This document shows, one piece after another, positions 1-6,975 of a stretch of 64,000 nucleotides of DNA. Source of the stretch: Kribbella antiqua (GTDB taxonomy: Bacteria; Actinomycetota; Actinomycetes; Propionibacteriales; Kribbellaceae); NCBI RefSeq assembly GCF_004345665.1, contig NZ_SLWR01000015.1:1-64000 (forward strand). The letters are read 5' to 3'. Numbering within the stretch: the first letter of the stretch is position 1; each line of letters opens with the position of its first letter. Below the pieces are notes generated by a model. The model was not told the origin of the DNA. It saw nothing but the letters and a program-made list of their open reading frames with translations, and did not search any database. Both the position numbers and the translations under genes were made by a program.

Positions 1-112
1 TGGACAACTTCGGCCACCGGTCTATGAGTCGGTCTACTGACCAATGATCCACCAGGACCCGTTGGCCGTCCCCCTCAATCGCACTCATCTGCCGCGTTCC
101 GCGCGTTGACGC

Positions 113-406
113 TCATGACGGCATGTCGGGATGATCTCCCCACACGTCGAGCGCCTGCTGGCGGACGACCAAGTCACTGAAGCCGACGGCACGCCACGGG
201 ACGTTGAACTCGGGACATGCAGCCCACACGTCATCCCACGATCGAGCACTCAGGGCCAGACCGTCCGGCACGCGCAAAAGTCGGAACGAACCGTCGGGCA
301 ACCGCGGACCAATCACGAATCGGTTCTCCGCCGCCAGAGCATCCTGACATGCCGCGATTCGAGCTTTCGGCTGTCGCAGATCATCTCGCGGCCTAGTGTC
401 GCGCAT
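113..406 (-). CDS. Hypothetical protein, 97 aa
   Basis: A 97-residue ORF follows the integrase remnant by 13 bp on the same strand, as cargo genes often do. The protein is soluble and mixed-charge, with no signal peptide or membrane segment. Its middle reads RLPDGSFRLLRVPDGLAL and looks like beta strands. I recognise no family. Its position next to a decayed recombinase suggests it belongs to the same integrated element, but the element's outer end is not in view. The first 112 bases hold nothing I can assign. Confidence 0.45.
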   Translation of the reverse strand: MRDTRPRDDLRQPKARIAACQDALAAENRFVIGPRLPDGSFRLLRVPDGLALSARSWDDVWAACPEFNVPWRAVGFSDLVVRQQALDVWGDHPDMPS

Positions 407-419
407 CTGTCGACGGAGG

Positions 420-2247
420 TCAGGGAGCTAGCGCGACATAGGTAGCCAGGGTTTTGGCCTCGCCCGGCAGCCGAACAACGAGCTCATAGTCCTCGATTTC
501 GGCTGGGAGTCCCCCTTGCCGTCTGATAGCGCCCACCAGAAGTCGGTGAAGCGAATCGTCATCATCCGCCGCGACCTTCGCCCTGAGAGTCGTCACCAGA
601 GTGCCGAGTCTGCGAACCTCCAGCTCGAGGACCTGCCTGGCGAGGCGGTCATCCTCTGCAATCGGTCCTTCCGCAGGCACACTCCCGTCCGCAGTTAGTG
701 GCTGGTCTGTGAGTGGTGCTGTTGGAAGGACCAGAGTTGGCCGGTCGGGCACAACTCGAACCAGTCCCCATTCCTTAAGTAGGTGCAGGGCGCGATGGAT
801 GGTCGACCGCGCGACAGATAGCTCCTGCGCCAGGATCTTCACTGAGGGAATCGCAGTTCCGATCGGCAGCCGTCCTTGGTAGATGTCGTCGCGCAGCTGG
901 ACCGCGATGTACTCGAAGGGATGCCTTGCTTCGAAAGGCACCATAGGCGGTAGCGCGCCGGTCAGCGGGCGCGCTGGAGCCCGTACAGCCATAGGGCCGG
1001 CCGCCCGCTGGTCTGCCTCCGACACCCAGGGGACATAGTGGCGCATCGTTGTGACGCCACCGGATCCGTGCCCGAGGCGACCAGCGACGATCCGGAGGTC
1101 AAACCCGGCTGAGATCAGCTCGGTCGCGTTGTACGCGCGCAGCTTATGGATAGACGTCTCTATACCCAGACGACCGACCAGACGACTAAAGCGCTGAGTC
1201 ACTGAGTCGGGCCTCAAATGGCGAGATCCGTCCGGCTCTCGCGAGAAGACAAACGCATCGTCCGAAAGCTTGACATCGATGGCTGCGGCGCGCTGTTCGC
1301 AGCGCTGACGGTGCTCTTCGAGGACGGCGACGGTCTCCGGGTCCAGCACAACTCGGCGGTCGCTCTCTGATTTGGTGTCGCTCTCCCAGGTCTCGCCTGC
1401 GTACTGCCCTATGGCCCGCTGAACATGGATCACCTCCCGGTCGAGGTCCACATGCCTCCAGCGAATGGCGCACAGCTCGCCCCGCCGATTGCCGCCCATC
1501 ATTGTCAGCCAGACGAGCGTCCCCCAGTCCGGGTCCTTCCATGCCTCGGCAAGGATGCGTGCAGTCTCGGATACAGACGGCGGCCGAGCTTTCGGCGCGG
1601 CAGGCGCCTCGGCGAAGCCCATGGGGTTGATCGGAATCCATTTGTAGCGCACCGTGCGTCGGAATGCTCCACTGAGGATCTGGTGAATATAGAGGATGCT
1701 GGATTCCTTCAGCGGGCCACACTTGTGCGGCTTGCAGCGGCCATCGCAGTCATGCGGGCGCTCCGTTCGGTGATCGGTGCGAGGTCTCCCATCGCAGTGA
1801 TCGTTGCAGCGGTGAAGCTCGGAGTAGAACGACTCGATGACCTCAGCATCGACTCGGCGAACCTTCACGGATCCGATACAAGGCAAGATGTGCTTATCGG
1901 CCTGACTGCGGTAGTTCTTCGCGTCTTCGTACCGAAGGTCCCATCCTTCATGTGCCGTTCGATCAACTGCTCAACGGTGGCATCGGTTCGAGGGTGACGC
2001 CGCTGGTAGACCTCTGCGACGAACTCTGCCCGCAACGCCTCAGCCTTATCCCAGGCGTCCGGCCCGGCCGGGACCGTCTCCTCCAAGTACAGCTTTTCTT
2101 CTTGACAGGGTCGATGCCGGCGTACACGCGGACCCGGAGGGAGCCGGACGGCAACGGGTGAATCCCTCCCGGTTGGTGCTTCTTCGGGCTGGTCTTCTTC
2201 TGCACAAGCCGGATCGTAAAGGGCATTGGATCCACGAATGGCTCCAC
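420..2247 (-). pseudogene. Frameshifted tyrosine recombinase (integrase) with C-terminal GntR-type HTH
   Basis: The C-terminal part (420-1886) carries tyrosine-recombinase catalytic signatures: MMGGNRRGELCAIRW (first Arg), HKLRAYNATE (His-x-x-Arg), and RLGHGSGGVTTMRHYV with the nucleophilic Tyr. The N-terminal SAM-like domain is spread over other frames. SLRVRVYAGIDPV (frame opening at 2247) runs into LYLEETVPAGPDAWDKAEAL after a break near 2100. That runs into NYRSQADKHILPCIGSVKV after a second break near 1925. Past the catalytic domain is a GntR-like winged helix (PFEYIAVQLRDDIYQGRLP, then SVARSTIHRALHLLKEWGLV), which is unusual for an integrase. The gene starts about 50 bp beyond the 3' end of tRNA-Thr, the classic position for a tRNA-targeting integrase. 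Both breaks look like single-base losses; sequencing error is the alternative. Confidence 0.8.
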
Positions 2248-2296
2248 GGAGCTTGCCCGGAGGAGGGGTCCGACCTGCGTTTCCGCAGGTCAGAGG

Positions 2297-2372
2297 TGGA
2301 GCCGCCTGTCGGAATCGAACCGACGACCTTCTCATTACGAGTGAGACGCTCTGCCGACTGAGCTAAGGCGGC
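2297..2372 (-). tRNA. tRNA-Thr(CGT)
   Basis: A canonical cloverleaf on the minus strand. The acceptor stem is GCCGCCT/AGGCGGC and the D stem GCTC/GAGC. The anticodon stem TCTCA/TGAGA encloses loop CTCGTAA with anticodon CGT, which reads ACG. The T arm is GTCGG-TTCGATT-CCGAC. The discriminator is T at 2300 and an encoded CCA follows at 2297-2299. The integrase remnant begins just downstream, so the 3' half is the likely attachment site. No second copy of that half is visible between here and the left edge, so the other junction, if it survives, lies outside the window. Confidence 0.95.
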
Positions 2373-2507
2373 GGGTGGCCCGGGGGCCGAGGCAAGAGTG
2401 TAGCGGCTGGGTGGGGGTGATTCCGAATCGGATAGCGCCGGCAGGCGTGATCGGGCTCACGTTGGCGCCGGTCGATGGGCTGATGCCAGTACGTCGTACG
2501 CCGAGAA

Positions 2508-3800
2508 GTGCCCGGTTGTGCAGGGGATGTGTCGCCAAGGGCGGCGCGGATGGCGGTGGGGGCGGCGGGGGCGAGCCAAGGTTGTCGGGTGGATGATCCC
2601 GCGCTGGCTTCGAAGGATGCTCCGGATCGGACGGTGCCGGTGACGCGCACCGAGACGAACGAGCCCGCCGCTCAGCCCGCCGTACTCGATCTTCAGCGGT
2701 CGGCCGGCAATCAGGCGGCCGCCTCGCTCTTCGACGGGGTCGCCGGTCAGGTGAAGAATGCGTCGATCGACTATGGCTTTCCGGTCGGTGAGGCGGAGCT
2801 CGCGCCAGGCATCTCGGTCAAGCCGAAAACTGACGTTCAAGGGTGAGTTCGGCGAACGCTTCGGCCATGGTGACACCAAAGTCTCCGGCGCGTTCGGCGG
2901 CACCAAGCTCGACACCGAGCGCGGGACGCTGATGCCAAGAAGGGGAGTATCAGCGTCGCCAAGGCGGAGCCGGAGCAGAAGTTCGCCCACGAGACCAAAC
3001 TGAAGGGCAGCCTGGATGTGACGCCGAGCAGAGTCACGCCGTCCGTCGAGTTCAGCGGCCCGATCGGGGTCGGCGGAATGGTCCTGCGCATCGAGTACGC
3101 GCCCTGGAAGGTGAAGCACGACCTGGCCAAGGGCAAGTCGGTCTCCCTGTCGGCGCTGACCGTCGGCGTGTCCAAGGCGGTCGAGTTCCCCGGCGAGACG
3201 CTGTACTTCAAAGGAACGGTCGAGCTCAGCGCGGAGGCCTCGCTGGACCCGAAAAAGGGGGTCAAGTACGTGGTCGAGCAGTACGGCGCCACCACAGAGC
3301 GTGAGGCACTCGCGTGGGCGGCCACCCAGGCCGGGCTCGCGGCGGCGCGATCCTGGCCGGCCTCGACATCGCCGACGAGGAGCGCCGGGAGAAGCTGGCT
3401 CTCACCGCCCTCGGACGGGCCCGGCGCGTGATTGCGGCCGACGATCTACCTGACCGAGCTCGAAGGGCGTCTCACCACCCCACGGAACCCGGACGAGCAA
3501 CTCGCCAAGGACGAAGCCGTTCAGGCCCGGGCCAAGCTCGCTGCCAAGCTCACGATGGAGGAGGAACTGCTCAGCTGCATCCTCGCCGAACGGCCGGCGG
3601 CGCTGGTGCCGTTCCGGTGGCGCGATTCGCTCCTCGACGAACTGGAGCGCACCATCCACCGGGAACTCGACATCTACGCCGATGCGCACCCGATCCGGAC
3701 TCTGTGGGGCCTGCGCGTCGTCGAGGACAAGCGCATGGTCAGCCGCGTTGTCGACGAAGTCCGTGAAGGCGGCGACCAGCCCGAGGTGCGTCCCGGATAG
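2508..3800 (+). pseudogene. Multiply frameshifted gene with LQRSAGN-type motif
   Basis: Continuous protein-like sequence jumps frame at least four times. One frame holds DLQRSAGNQAAASLF up to about 2835. Another holds LTFKGEFGERFGHGDTKV to about 2935. A third gives VTPSVEFSGPIGVGGMVLR and later YFKGTVELSAEASL to about 3345. A fourth covers GGAILAGLDIADEERREKL, and the last ends with an acidic/basic tail stopping at 3800. The LQRxAGNxA motif is common in actinobacterial DUF4157-type proteins and in proteins encoded near contractile-injection-like clusters, so that family is the best guess. The central beta-rich repeats fit a secreted or tail-like protein. It cannot make a full product as written. 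The true start is unclear. Confidence 0.6.
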
Positions 3801-3874
3801 CAGGCCGCGGAACCGGCCGTCGGCGTCGTACGTCCGAAGAAATGGCGGCGGGAACAATTAATGTGGGAAATGCG

Positions 3875-3904
3875 TTGACTTGGTTGTGCGGGATGGGTGA
3901 GACT
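3875..3904 (+). promoter_or_regulatory. Candidate promoter of the tRNA island
   Basis: TTGACT at 3875-3880 matches a -35 box. An 18-base spacer leads to GAGACT at 3899-3904, a poor -10. It lies 36 bp upstream of the small ORF that opens the tRNA island and has no other obvious client. No better promoter was seen before the island. Confidence 0.4.
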
Positions 3905-3939
3905 AATGCCCGCAAGGACTACTGACCTGAGGAGAGATC

Positions 3940-4083
3940 GTGTACGGCGGACGGGACCCGAGAAAGGCATGGCGGCAAGCCACCATGGCCTTGTCGGCCT
4001 GCCTGCGATCCGTGCCCGAAAGCGTCTTCTACCACCAGCTCGACGAGGAGCTGAGCCCGAGTGCGGGCGGCCCACCTGTGTGA
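3940..4083 (+). CDS. Putative 47-aa protein or leader peptide before the tRNA island
   Basis: A GTG-initiated ORF of 47 residues has a good ribosome binding site (GAGGAG, 5 bases before the start). The product begins MYGGRDPRKAWRQATMALSA and ends in a Ser/Gly/Pro-rich tail. It has one short helical stretch around SVPESVFYHQLDEELS and no known family. The stop codon overlaps a short hairpin (arms GATCTCC/GGAGATC, 4082-4099). A strong terminator follows 24 bp after the stop, and the first tRNA-like gene lies just beyond. Small ORF, switchable hairpin and terminator resemble a transcription-attenuation leader, but this is inference. It may also be an independent small gene. Confidence 0.5.
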   Translation: MYGGRDPRKAWRQATMALSACLRSVPESVFYHQLDEELSPSAGGPPV

Positions 4084-4106
4084 TCTCCAGCGGGAGATCA
4101 TCCCAG

Positions 4107-4152
4107 GAGCCGTCTGAGCCGGGCATCCGGCGCCAGGCGGCTCTTTTCTTTT
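4107..4152 (+). terminator. Strong intrinsic terminator ahead of the tRNA array
   Basis: Arms GAGCCG/CGGCTC (4107-4112, 4138-4143) extend inward through CTG/CAG, and a nested GCCGG/CCGGC closes on a GCAT loop. TTTTCTTTT follows immediately. It lies between the 47-aa ORF and the tRNA-Trp-like gene, so transcripts entering the island from upstream must read through it. Confidence 0.85.
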
Positions 4153-4168
4153 ACCCCACTCCGGTTTT

Positions 4169-4237
4169 GTCGGTGCGCACTGGTTGCCGACCGGATTCCA
4201 AACCCGCGTCGCGAGGGTTCGATTCCTTCCACCGATG
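4169..4237 (+). tRNA. Degenerate tRNA-Trp-like gene (CCA anticodon)
   Basis: The acceptor strands GTCGGTG (4169-4175) and CACCGAT (4230-4236) pair over seven positions, including one G-U. The T arm GAGGG-TTCGATT-CCTTC is standard. The loop TTCCAAA has anticodon CCA (4198-4200, reads TGG), and the discriminator is G as for Trp tRNAs. The D arm is short (positions 8-26 span only 15 bases) and pairs poorly. The anticodon stem keeps only three central pairs, position 8 is C, and CCA is not encoded. It could be a pseudo-tRNA, a tRNA needing rescue, or a decoy. Confidence 0.6.
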
Positions 4238-4243
4238 CTTTTT

Positions 4244-4418
4244 CCGGTATTCACGGATACCGGCTCGAACAATTGACAACTGGACATTTATCGCATTTTC
4301 TCCCGGGCCGCGGACGGTCCGGGAGACCTTCCCTGCGGCGCCGCCCGTGCGCCGGGGAAGACGCCCGGGGACGCCCGGGCAGACCGTCGTCCCCGGGGGC
4401 TCGCAAATCCCCGGGGAC
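4244..4418 (+). other. Run of four GC-rich hairpins between tRNA genes
   Basis: Successive perfect or near-perfect hairpins have these arms: CCGGTAT/ATACCGG (4244-4263), TCTCCCGG/CCGGGAGA (4299-4326), CTTCCC/GGGAAG with nested CGGCGC/GCGCCG (4328-4360), and GTCCCCGGGG/CCCCGGGGAC (4389-4418). A TTGACA at 4273-4278 has no convincing -10. The region has no ORF and no T-loop motif, so it is not a further tRNA. It may be processing spacers or a structured RNA. Confidence 0.6.
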
Positions 4419-4423
4419 GTCGA

Positions 4424-4499
4424 CCAGCTGTGGGCCAGTGGCTAGGCCGCCTCATTTGGGATGAGGACGACGGGGGTTCGAGTCCCTCCAGCTGGACCA
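4424..4499 (+). tRNA. tRNA-Pro(TGG)
   Basis: A fully canonical cloverleaf. The acceptor stem is CCAGCTG/CAGCTGG, with the C1-G72 pair typical of bacterial Pro tRNAs. The D stem is GGCC/GGCC. The anticodon stem CCTCA/TGAGG encloses TTTGGGA, with anticodon TGG at 4457-4459 and G37. The T arm is GGGGG-TTCGAGT-CCCTC, with discriminator A and encoded CCA at 4497-4499. It should be charged and read CCA, and other Pro codons by wobble. Confidence 0.9.
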
Positions 4500-4588
4500 G
4501 GCGCCCGCAGGATGCTCTGCTACCGGCCGAGCGGGCGCCACGAACGTGCCCTGCGACGGAAATCCGCTCCACATCCGGCGCAGGGCAC
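4500..4588 (+). other. Two hairpins separating tRNA-Pro and tRNA-Arg
   Basis: Arms GGCGCCCGC/GCGGGCGCC (4500-4508, 4531-4539) and GTGCCCTGCG/CGCAGGGCAC (4546-4555, 4579-4588) are perfect. The second starts six bases after the first ends, and ends three bases before tRNA-Arg. There is no poly-T tract, so these look like RNA processing or stabilising elements rather than terminators. Confidence 0.65.
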
Positions 4589-4591
4589 CGG

Positions 4592-4665
4592 ACGCCCGTG
4601 GCTCAACAGGAGAGAGCACCGGCCTACGAAGCCGGGGAGTGCAGGTTCGAGTCCTGCCGGGCGTG
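4592..4665 (+). tRNA. tRNA-Arg(ACG)
   Basis: The acceptor is ACGCCCG/CGGGCGT, with an uncommon A1-T72 pair. The D stem is GCTC/GAGC. The anticodon stem CCGGC/GCCGG encloses CTACGAA, with anticodon ACG at 4626-4628 (A34 would need editing to inosine to read all CGN codons). The T arm is GCAGG-TTCGAGT-CCTGC and the discriminator is G. CCA is not encoded. All stems are intact and T8 is present, so it is probably functional. Confidence 0.88.
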
Positions 4666-4667
4666 CT

Positions 4668-4744
4668 GTGTCCGAAGCGGAAGCGGGCGATGCGCCGGGA
4701 CGTGGCCCCGGAGGAAGCGGGTTCGAGCCCCGCCGGACACCCCA
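4668..4744 (+). tRNA. tRNA-His-like gene (GTG anticodon), atypical
   Basis: The acceptor GTGTCCG/CGGACAC is followed by discriminator C (4741) and encoded CCA (4742-4744); C73 is a His identity element. The anticodon stem CCGGG/CCCGG is perfect around loop ACGTGGC, with anticodon GTG at 4702-4704. The T arm is GCGGG-TTCGAGC-CCCGC. Odd points are C at position 33 instead of the near-universal U, A at position 8, a D stem of at most two pairs, and T rather than the expected extra G at position -1. It starts two bases after tRNA-Arg ends. Whether it can be charged with His is open. Confidence 0.65.
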
Positions 4745-4832
4745 CATCCGGTACGACGGCCGTCACGACCGACACCGAGATCACCGACCTGGCGGCGCGC
4801 TGTCAGGCACACTGGAGGGGAGGAGGAACCAC

Positions 4833-5279
4833 ATGAGCGGTGTGATCGTGCTCAACGCCTCGTACGAGCAACTGCATGTCGTGTCGATCCCGCACGCCAT
4901 CCGGATGCTCGTCCGGGAGGTCGCCGTTGTCGAGGAAGCCCACGACGGCGCGAGCATCGGCCCGTTCCCTCTCCCCCGCGTACTGCGTCTTGTCCGGTAC
5001 GTCGTGACCAAGTGGCGCTACGCCTCCGGTCGACTGCAGTACACGCGGGCCGGCGTACTGAAGCGTGACAAGTACACCTGTGCGTACTGCGGCAAATCGG
5101 GTGCCACCACGATGGACCACGTCGTACCGCGGTCCCGCGGCGGACGCGGCGAATGGCTGAACGCTGTGGCCGCGCACGCATCCTGCAACGAGAAGAAGGG
5201 CTCACGCACGCCCGAGGAGGCCGGTATGCCGCTGCGGTGGCAGCCGTGGATCCCCTCGCGTGCTGAGTTAGCGCTCTGA
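4833..5279 (+). CDS. HNH endonuclease family protein inside the tRNA island
   Basis: A 148-residue protein. The start is ATG at 4833, behind a strong GGGGAGGAGG site and just past the tRNA-His-like gene. The first ~80 residues (VIVLNASYEQLHVVSIPHA onward) are the conserved N-terminus of a widespread actinobacterial HNH family. The HNH core follows from about residue 82: YTRAGVLKRDKYTCAYCGKS, then TMDHVVPRSRGG with the catalytic Asp-His pair, then AAHASCNEKKG. The Cys residues of CAYC and the later Cys fit structural zinc binding. Relatives exist outside tRNA arrays, so it could be chromosomal background. Its position between two groups of tRNAs, upstream of an RNA ligase, makes a nucleic-acid-processing role in the island attractive. 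RNA cleavage is not demonstrated by sequence. Confidence 0.85.
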   Translation: MSGVIVLNASYEQLHVVSIPHAIRMLVREVAVVEEAHDGASIGPFPLPRVLRLVRYVVTKWRYASGRLQYTRAGVLKRDKYTCAYCGKSGATTMDHVVPRSRGGRGEWLNAVAAHASCNEKKGSRTPEEAGMPLRWQPWIPSRAELAL

Positions 5280-5308
5280 CGCGTCACCCTCCCGGTGCCG
5301 CGTCAGCG
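5277..5308 (+). other. Hairpin between HNH gene and tRNA-Gln
   Basis: Arms CTGACGCG/CGCGTCAG with a nested CACC/GGTG overlap the HNH stop codon and end three bases before tRNA-Gln. There is no T tract. It could define a processing boundary or an mRNA 3' end. Confidence 0.55.
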
Positions 5309-5311
5309 CGA

Positions 5312-5384
5312 TGCCAGGTGGGCGCCGGTGACCCACCCTCGGTTCTGACCCGAGGCCCCGCAGGTTCGACCCCTGCCCTGGCAG
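5312..5384 (+). tRNA. tRNA-Gln(CTG)
   Basis: The acceptor TGCCAGG/CCTGGCA has the T1-A72 pair and discriminator G used by glutaminyl-tRNA synthetase. The anticodon stem CTCGG/CCGAG encloses TTCTGAC, with anticodon CTG at 5345-5347. The T arm is GCAGG-TTCGACC-CCTGC. The D arm is unusual: pairing is best drawn as TGGG/CCCA, which shifts it by two positions. CCA is not encoded. Confidence 0.8.
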
Positions 5385-5401
5385 CTGGTTCACGCCAGCC
5401 G

Positions 5402-5494
5402 GGCAGAGTAAGCCGAGTTTCGGCCTATCGGCAACCGTCTCGAAAACGGTCTGTCCCTCAACGGGGCGTCAGGGTTCAAGACCCTGCTCTGCCG
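5402..5494 (+). tRNA. tRNA-Ser(CGA)
   Basis: A class II tRNA of 93 bases with a long variable arm. The acceptor is GGCAGAG/CTCTGCC and the D stem GCCGA/TCGGC. The anticodon stem ACCGT/ACGGT encloses CTCGAAA, with anticodon CGA at 5441-5443. The T arm is CAGGG-TTCAAGA-CCCTG and the discriminator is G. It ends 25 bases before the rtcB start, so tRNA and ligase mRNA are probably on one transcript. Confidence 0.9.
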
Positions 5495-5519
5495 CAGATC
5501 AATAGAGGAGAGTGAGGAG

Positions 5520-6716
5520 ATGAACGTGGAGTTTCCGGTGGAGCTGAGTGGGGCGAAGAGCTCCACGCTCATGTGGGCTCGGGAGCATGAGGTGGACGCG
5601 CAGGCTCGGCAGCAGCTGCGGAACATCGCTGCGCTGCCGTGGGTGCACGGCGTACGTGTGATGCCGGATGTCCACCTCGGCAAGGGCGCGACCGTCGGGT
5701 CGGTGATCGCGATGAAGCAGGCGGTGTCGCCGGCCGCGGTCGGGGTCGACATCGGGTGTGGCATGGAGGGCGTACTCACGTCCCTCACGGCCGCGGACCT
5801 GCCGGACGACCTGTCGGCGATCCGGTCGCGGATCGAGGCCGCCGTACCGGTCGGGTTCCGGGCGCACGAGCACCTGGTCGGCGTCCGCAAGCTCGGGCTC
5901 GACCCGCAGCGGTGGGACAAGCTGTGGGGTGCCTTCACCAGCCTGCACGACGGGGTGCAGGACCGGGAGAAGAAGGCCAAGCAGCAGATGGGTTCGCTGG
6001 GTGGCGGCAACCACTTCATCGAGGTCTGCCTCGACGACGAGGACCGCGTATGGCTGATGCTGCACTCGGGCAGCCGCAATATCGGCAAGGAACTCGCCGA
6101 GCGGCACATGCGGATCGCGCGGGCCCTGCCGCACAACGCGGACCTGCCGGACCGTGACCTCGCCGTCTTCCTGTCCGGTACGCCGGAGATGGACGCGTAC
6201 CGGCGGGACCTCACCTGGGCGCAGGAGTACGCGTCGCGCAACCGCGCGGTGATGCTCGCCCTGGTGATGCAGGCGGTGCGGGAGTCGTTCGCGCAGGAGG
6301 TGCGGTTCGAGCAGCCGATCTCGTGCCACCACAACTACGTGGCCGAGGAGCACATCGACGGGCTCGACCTGCTCGTCACCCGCAAGGGCGCGATCCGGGC
6401 GGGGCTCGGGGATCTCGGGCTGATCCCGGGGTCGATGGGCACCGGGTCGTACGTCGTCCGCGGTCTCGGCTCGGAGCGGTCCTTCTACTCGGCCTCGCAC
6501 GGGGCAGGCCGGCGGATGAGCCGCAACGAGGCGAAGCGCCGGTTCACCGTCGACGACCTGGTCGCGCAGACTGCCGGGGTCGAGTCCCGCAAGGACGCCG
6601 GGGTGATCGACGAGATCCCCGCGGCGTACAAGGACATCGAGTCCGTCATCGCCGCCCAGTCCGACCTGGTCGAGGTAGTCGCCCATCTGAAGCAGGTCAT
6701 CTGCGTCAAGGGCTAG
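5520..6716 (+). CDS. rtcB: RtcB 3'-phosphate RNA ligase
   Basis: A 398-residue RtcB, slightly shorter than many. RtcB joins a 2',3'-cyclic phosphate or 3'-phosphate RNA end to a 5'-OH end using GTP and Mn2+, the ends left by tRNA anticodon nucleases and splicing enzymes. All active-site signatures are present: MPDVHLGKGATVGSV (48-62), GVDIGCGM with Cys80, GGGNH with His165, HSGSRNIG with His182, CHHNYV (269-274), PGSMGTGSYVV, and SASHGAGRRMSR with the guanylylated His (His327). The start is ATG 5520 behind GAGGAG. It is flanked by tRNA-Ser(CGA) and tRNA-Ser(GCT). No archease or RtcR/RtcA partner is nearby. Context points to repair of broken tRNAs; the catalytic assignment is firm, the physiological substrate is inferred. 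Confidence 0.96.
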   Translation: MNVEFPVELSGAKSSTLMWAREHEVDAQARQQLRNIAALPWVHGVRVMPDVHLGKGATVGSVIAMKQAVSPAAVGVDIGCGMEGVLTSLTAADLPDDLSAIRSRIEAAVPVGFRAHEHLVGVRKLGLDPQRWDKLWGAFTSLHDGVQDREKKAKQQMGSLGGGNHFIEVCLDDEDRVWLMLHSGSRNIGKELAERHMRIARALPHNADLPDRDLAVFLSGTPEMDAYRRDLTWAQEYASRNRAVMLALVMQAVRESFAQEVRFEQPISCHHNYVAEEHIDGLDLLVTRKGAIRAGLGDLGLIPGSMGTGSYVVRGLGSERSFYSASHGAGRRMSRNEAKRRFTVDDLVAQTAGVESRKDAGVIDEIPAAYKDIESVIAAQSDLVEVVAHLKQVICVKG

Positions 6717-6722
6717 CAGTAC

Positions 6723-6757
6723 GGCGGCCGCCGTCGTCAGGGGAGACGGCGGCCGCC
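6723..6757 (+). terminator. Terminator-like hairpin after rtcB
   Basis: A perfect 13-bp stem (GGCGGCCGCCGTC with its complement at 6745-6757) has a 9-base loop and starts six bases after the rtcB stop codon. No T tract follows, so it may act as an mRNA 3' end or pause site, as seen in high-GC genomes. Confidence 0.6.
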
Positions 6758-6760
6758 GAC

Positions 6761-6860
6761 GTACCGACGAACGGGTAGTAGTGGGCGGGTGGCTGAGTCG
6801 TCCAGCGTGGCTGGGCGGCTGGACGCTCGAGTCGGGGGACTACTACCCGTTGTTCGGTAC
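6761..6860 (+). repeat. 100-base extended inverted repeat between rtcB and tRNA-Ser(GCT)
   Basis: The outer arms GTACCG/CGGTAC are separated by a 3-base mismatch bulge from a perfect 13-bp stem (6770-6782 with 6839-6851, AACGGGTAGTAGT). An inner stem-loop has arms CGTCCAGC/GCTGGACG (6799-6806, 6818-6825). The end is seven bases before tRNA-Ser(GCT). No coding signal is present. It would fold into a long hairpin in RNA and could be an RNase target or a structured RNA. Confidence 0.7.
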
Positions 6861-6867
6861 ATGTTCT

Positions 6868-6956
6868 GGTGAGGTCCGCCTGTGGGCAGGGGCAGCGGTT
6901 TGCTAAACCGTCGGTCGGGTGCGCCCGGCTCGCGAGTTCGAATCTCGCTCTCACCG
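6868..6956 (+). tRNA. tRNA-Ser(GCT)
   Basis: A class II tRNA of 89 bases. The acceptor is GGTGAGG/TCTCACC with one G-U. The short D stem is GCC/GGC. The anticodon stem GCGGT/ACCGT encloses TTGCTAA, with anticodon GCT at 6902-6904. There is a GC-rich long variable arm, T arm GCGAG-TTCGAAT-CTCGC, and discriminator G. CCA is not encoded. Confidence 0.88.
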
Positions 6957-6975
6957 CACTGGGTACCTGGAGAGC

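Noticed and set aside
113..3800. A functional prophage
   Set aside because: Only a broken integrase and a small ORF are visible; no capsid, portal, terminase or lysis genes.
4299..4418. An additional tRNA in the hairpin run before tRNA-Pro
   Set aside because: No TTC-containing T loop or seven-base anticodon loop could be placed; only simple hairpins are present.
4500..4588. A tRNA or CRISPR-like repeat between tRNA-Pro and tRNA-Arg
   Set aside because: Two different palindromes with no repeat-spacer periodicity and no T arm.
4461..4832. HNH reading frame extended upstream to 4461
   Set aside because: The extension runs through three tRNA genes; a strong ribosome site stands before ATG 4833, where homology to the HNH family begins.
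4833..5279. HNH gene as a homing endonuclease of an intron
   Set aside because: The flanking tRNAs are uninterrupted and no intron core was seen; the family is a common free-standing actinobacterial protein.
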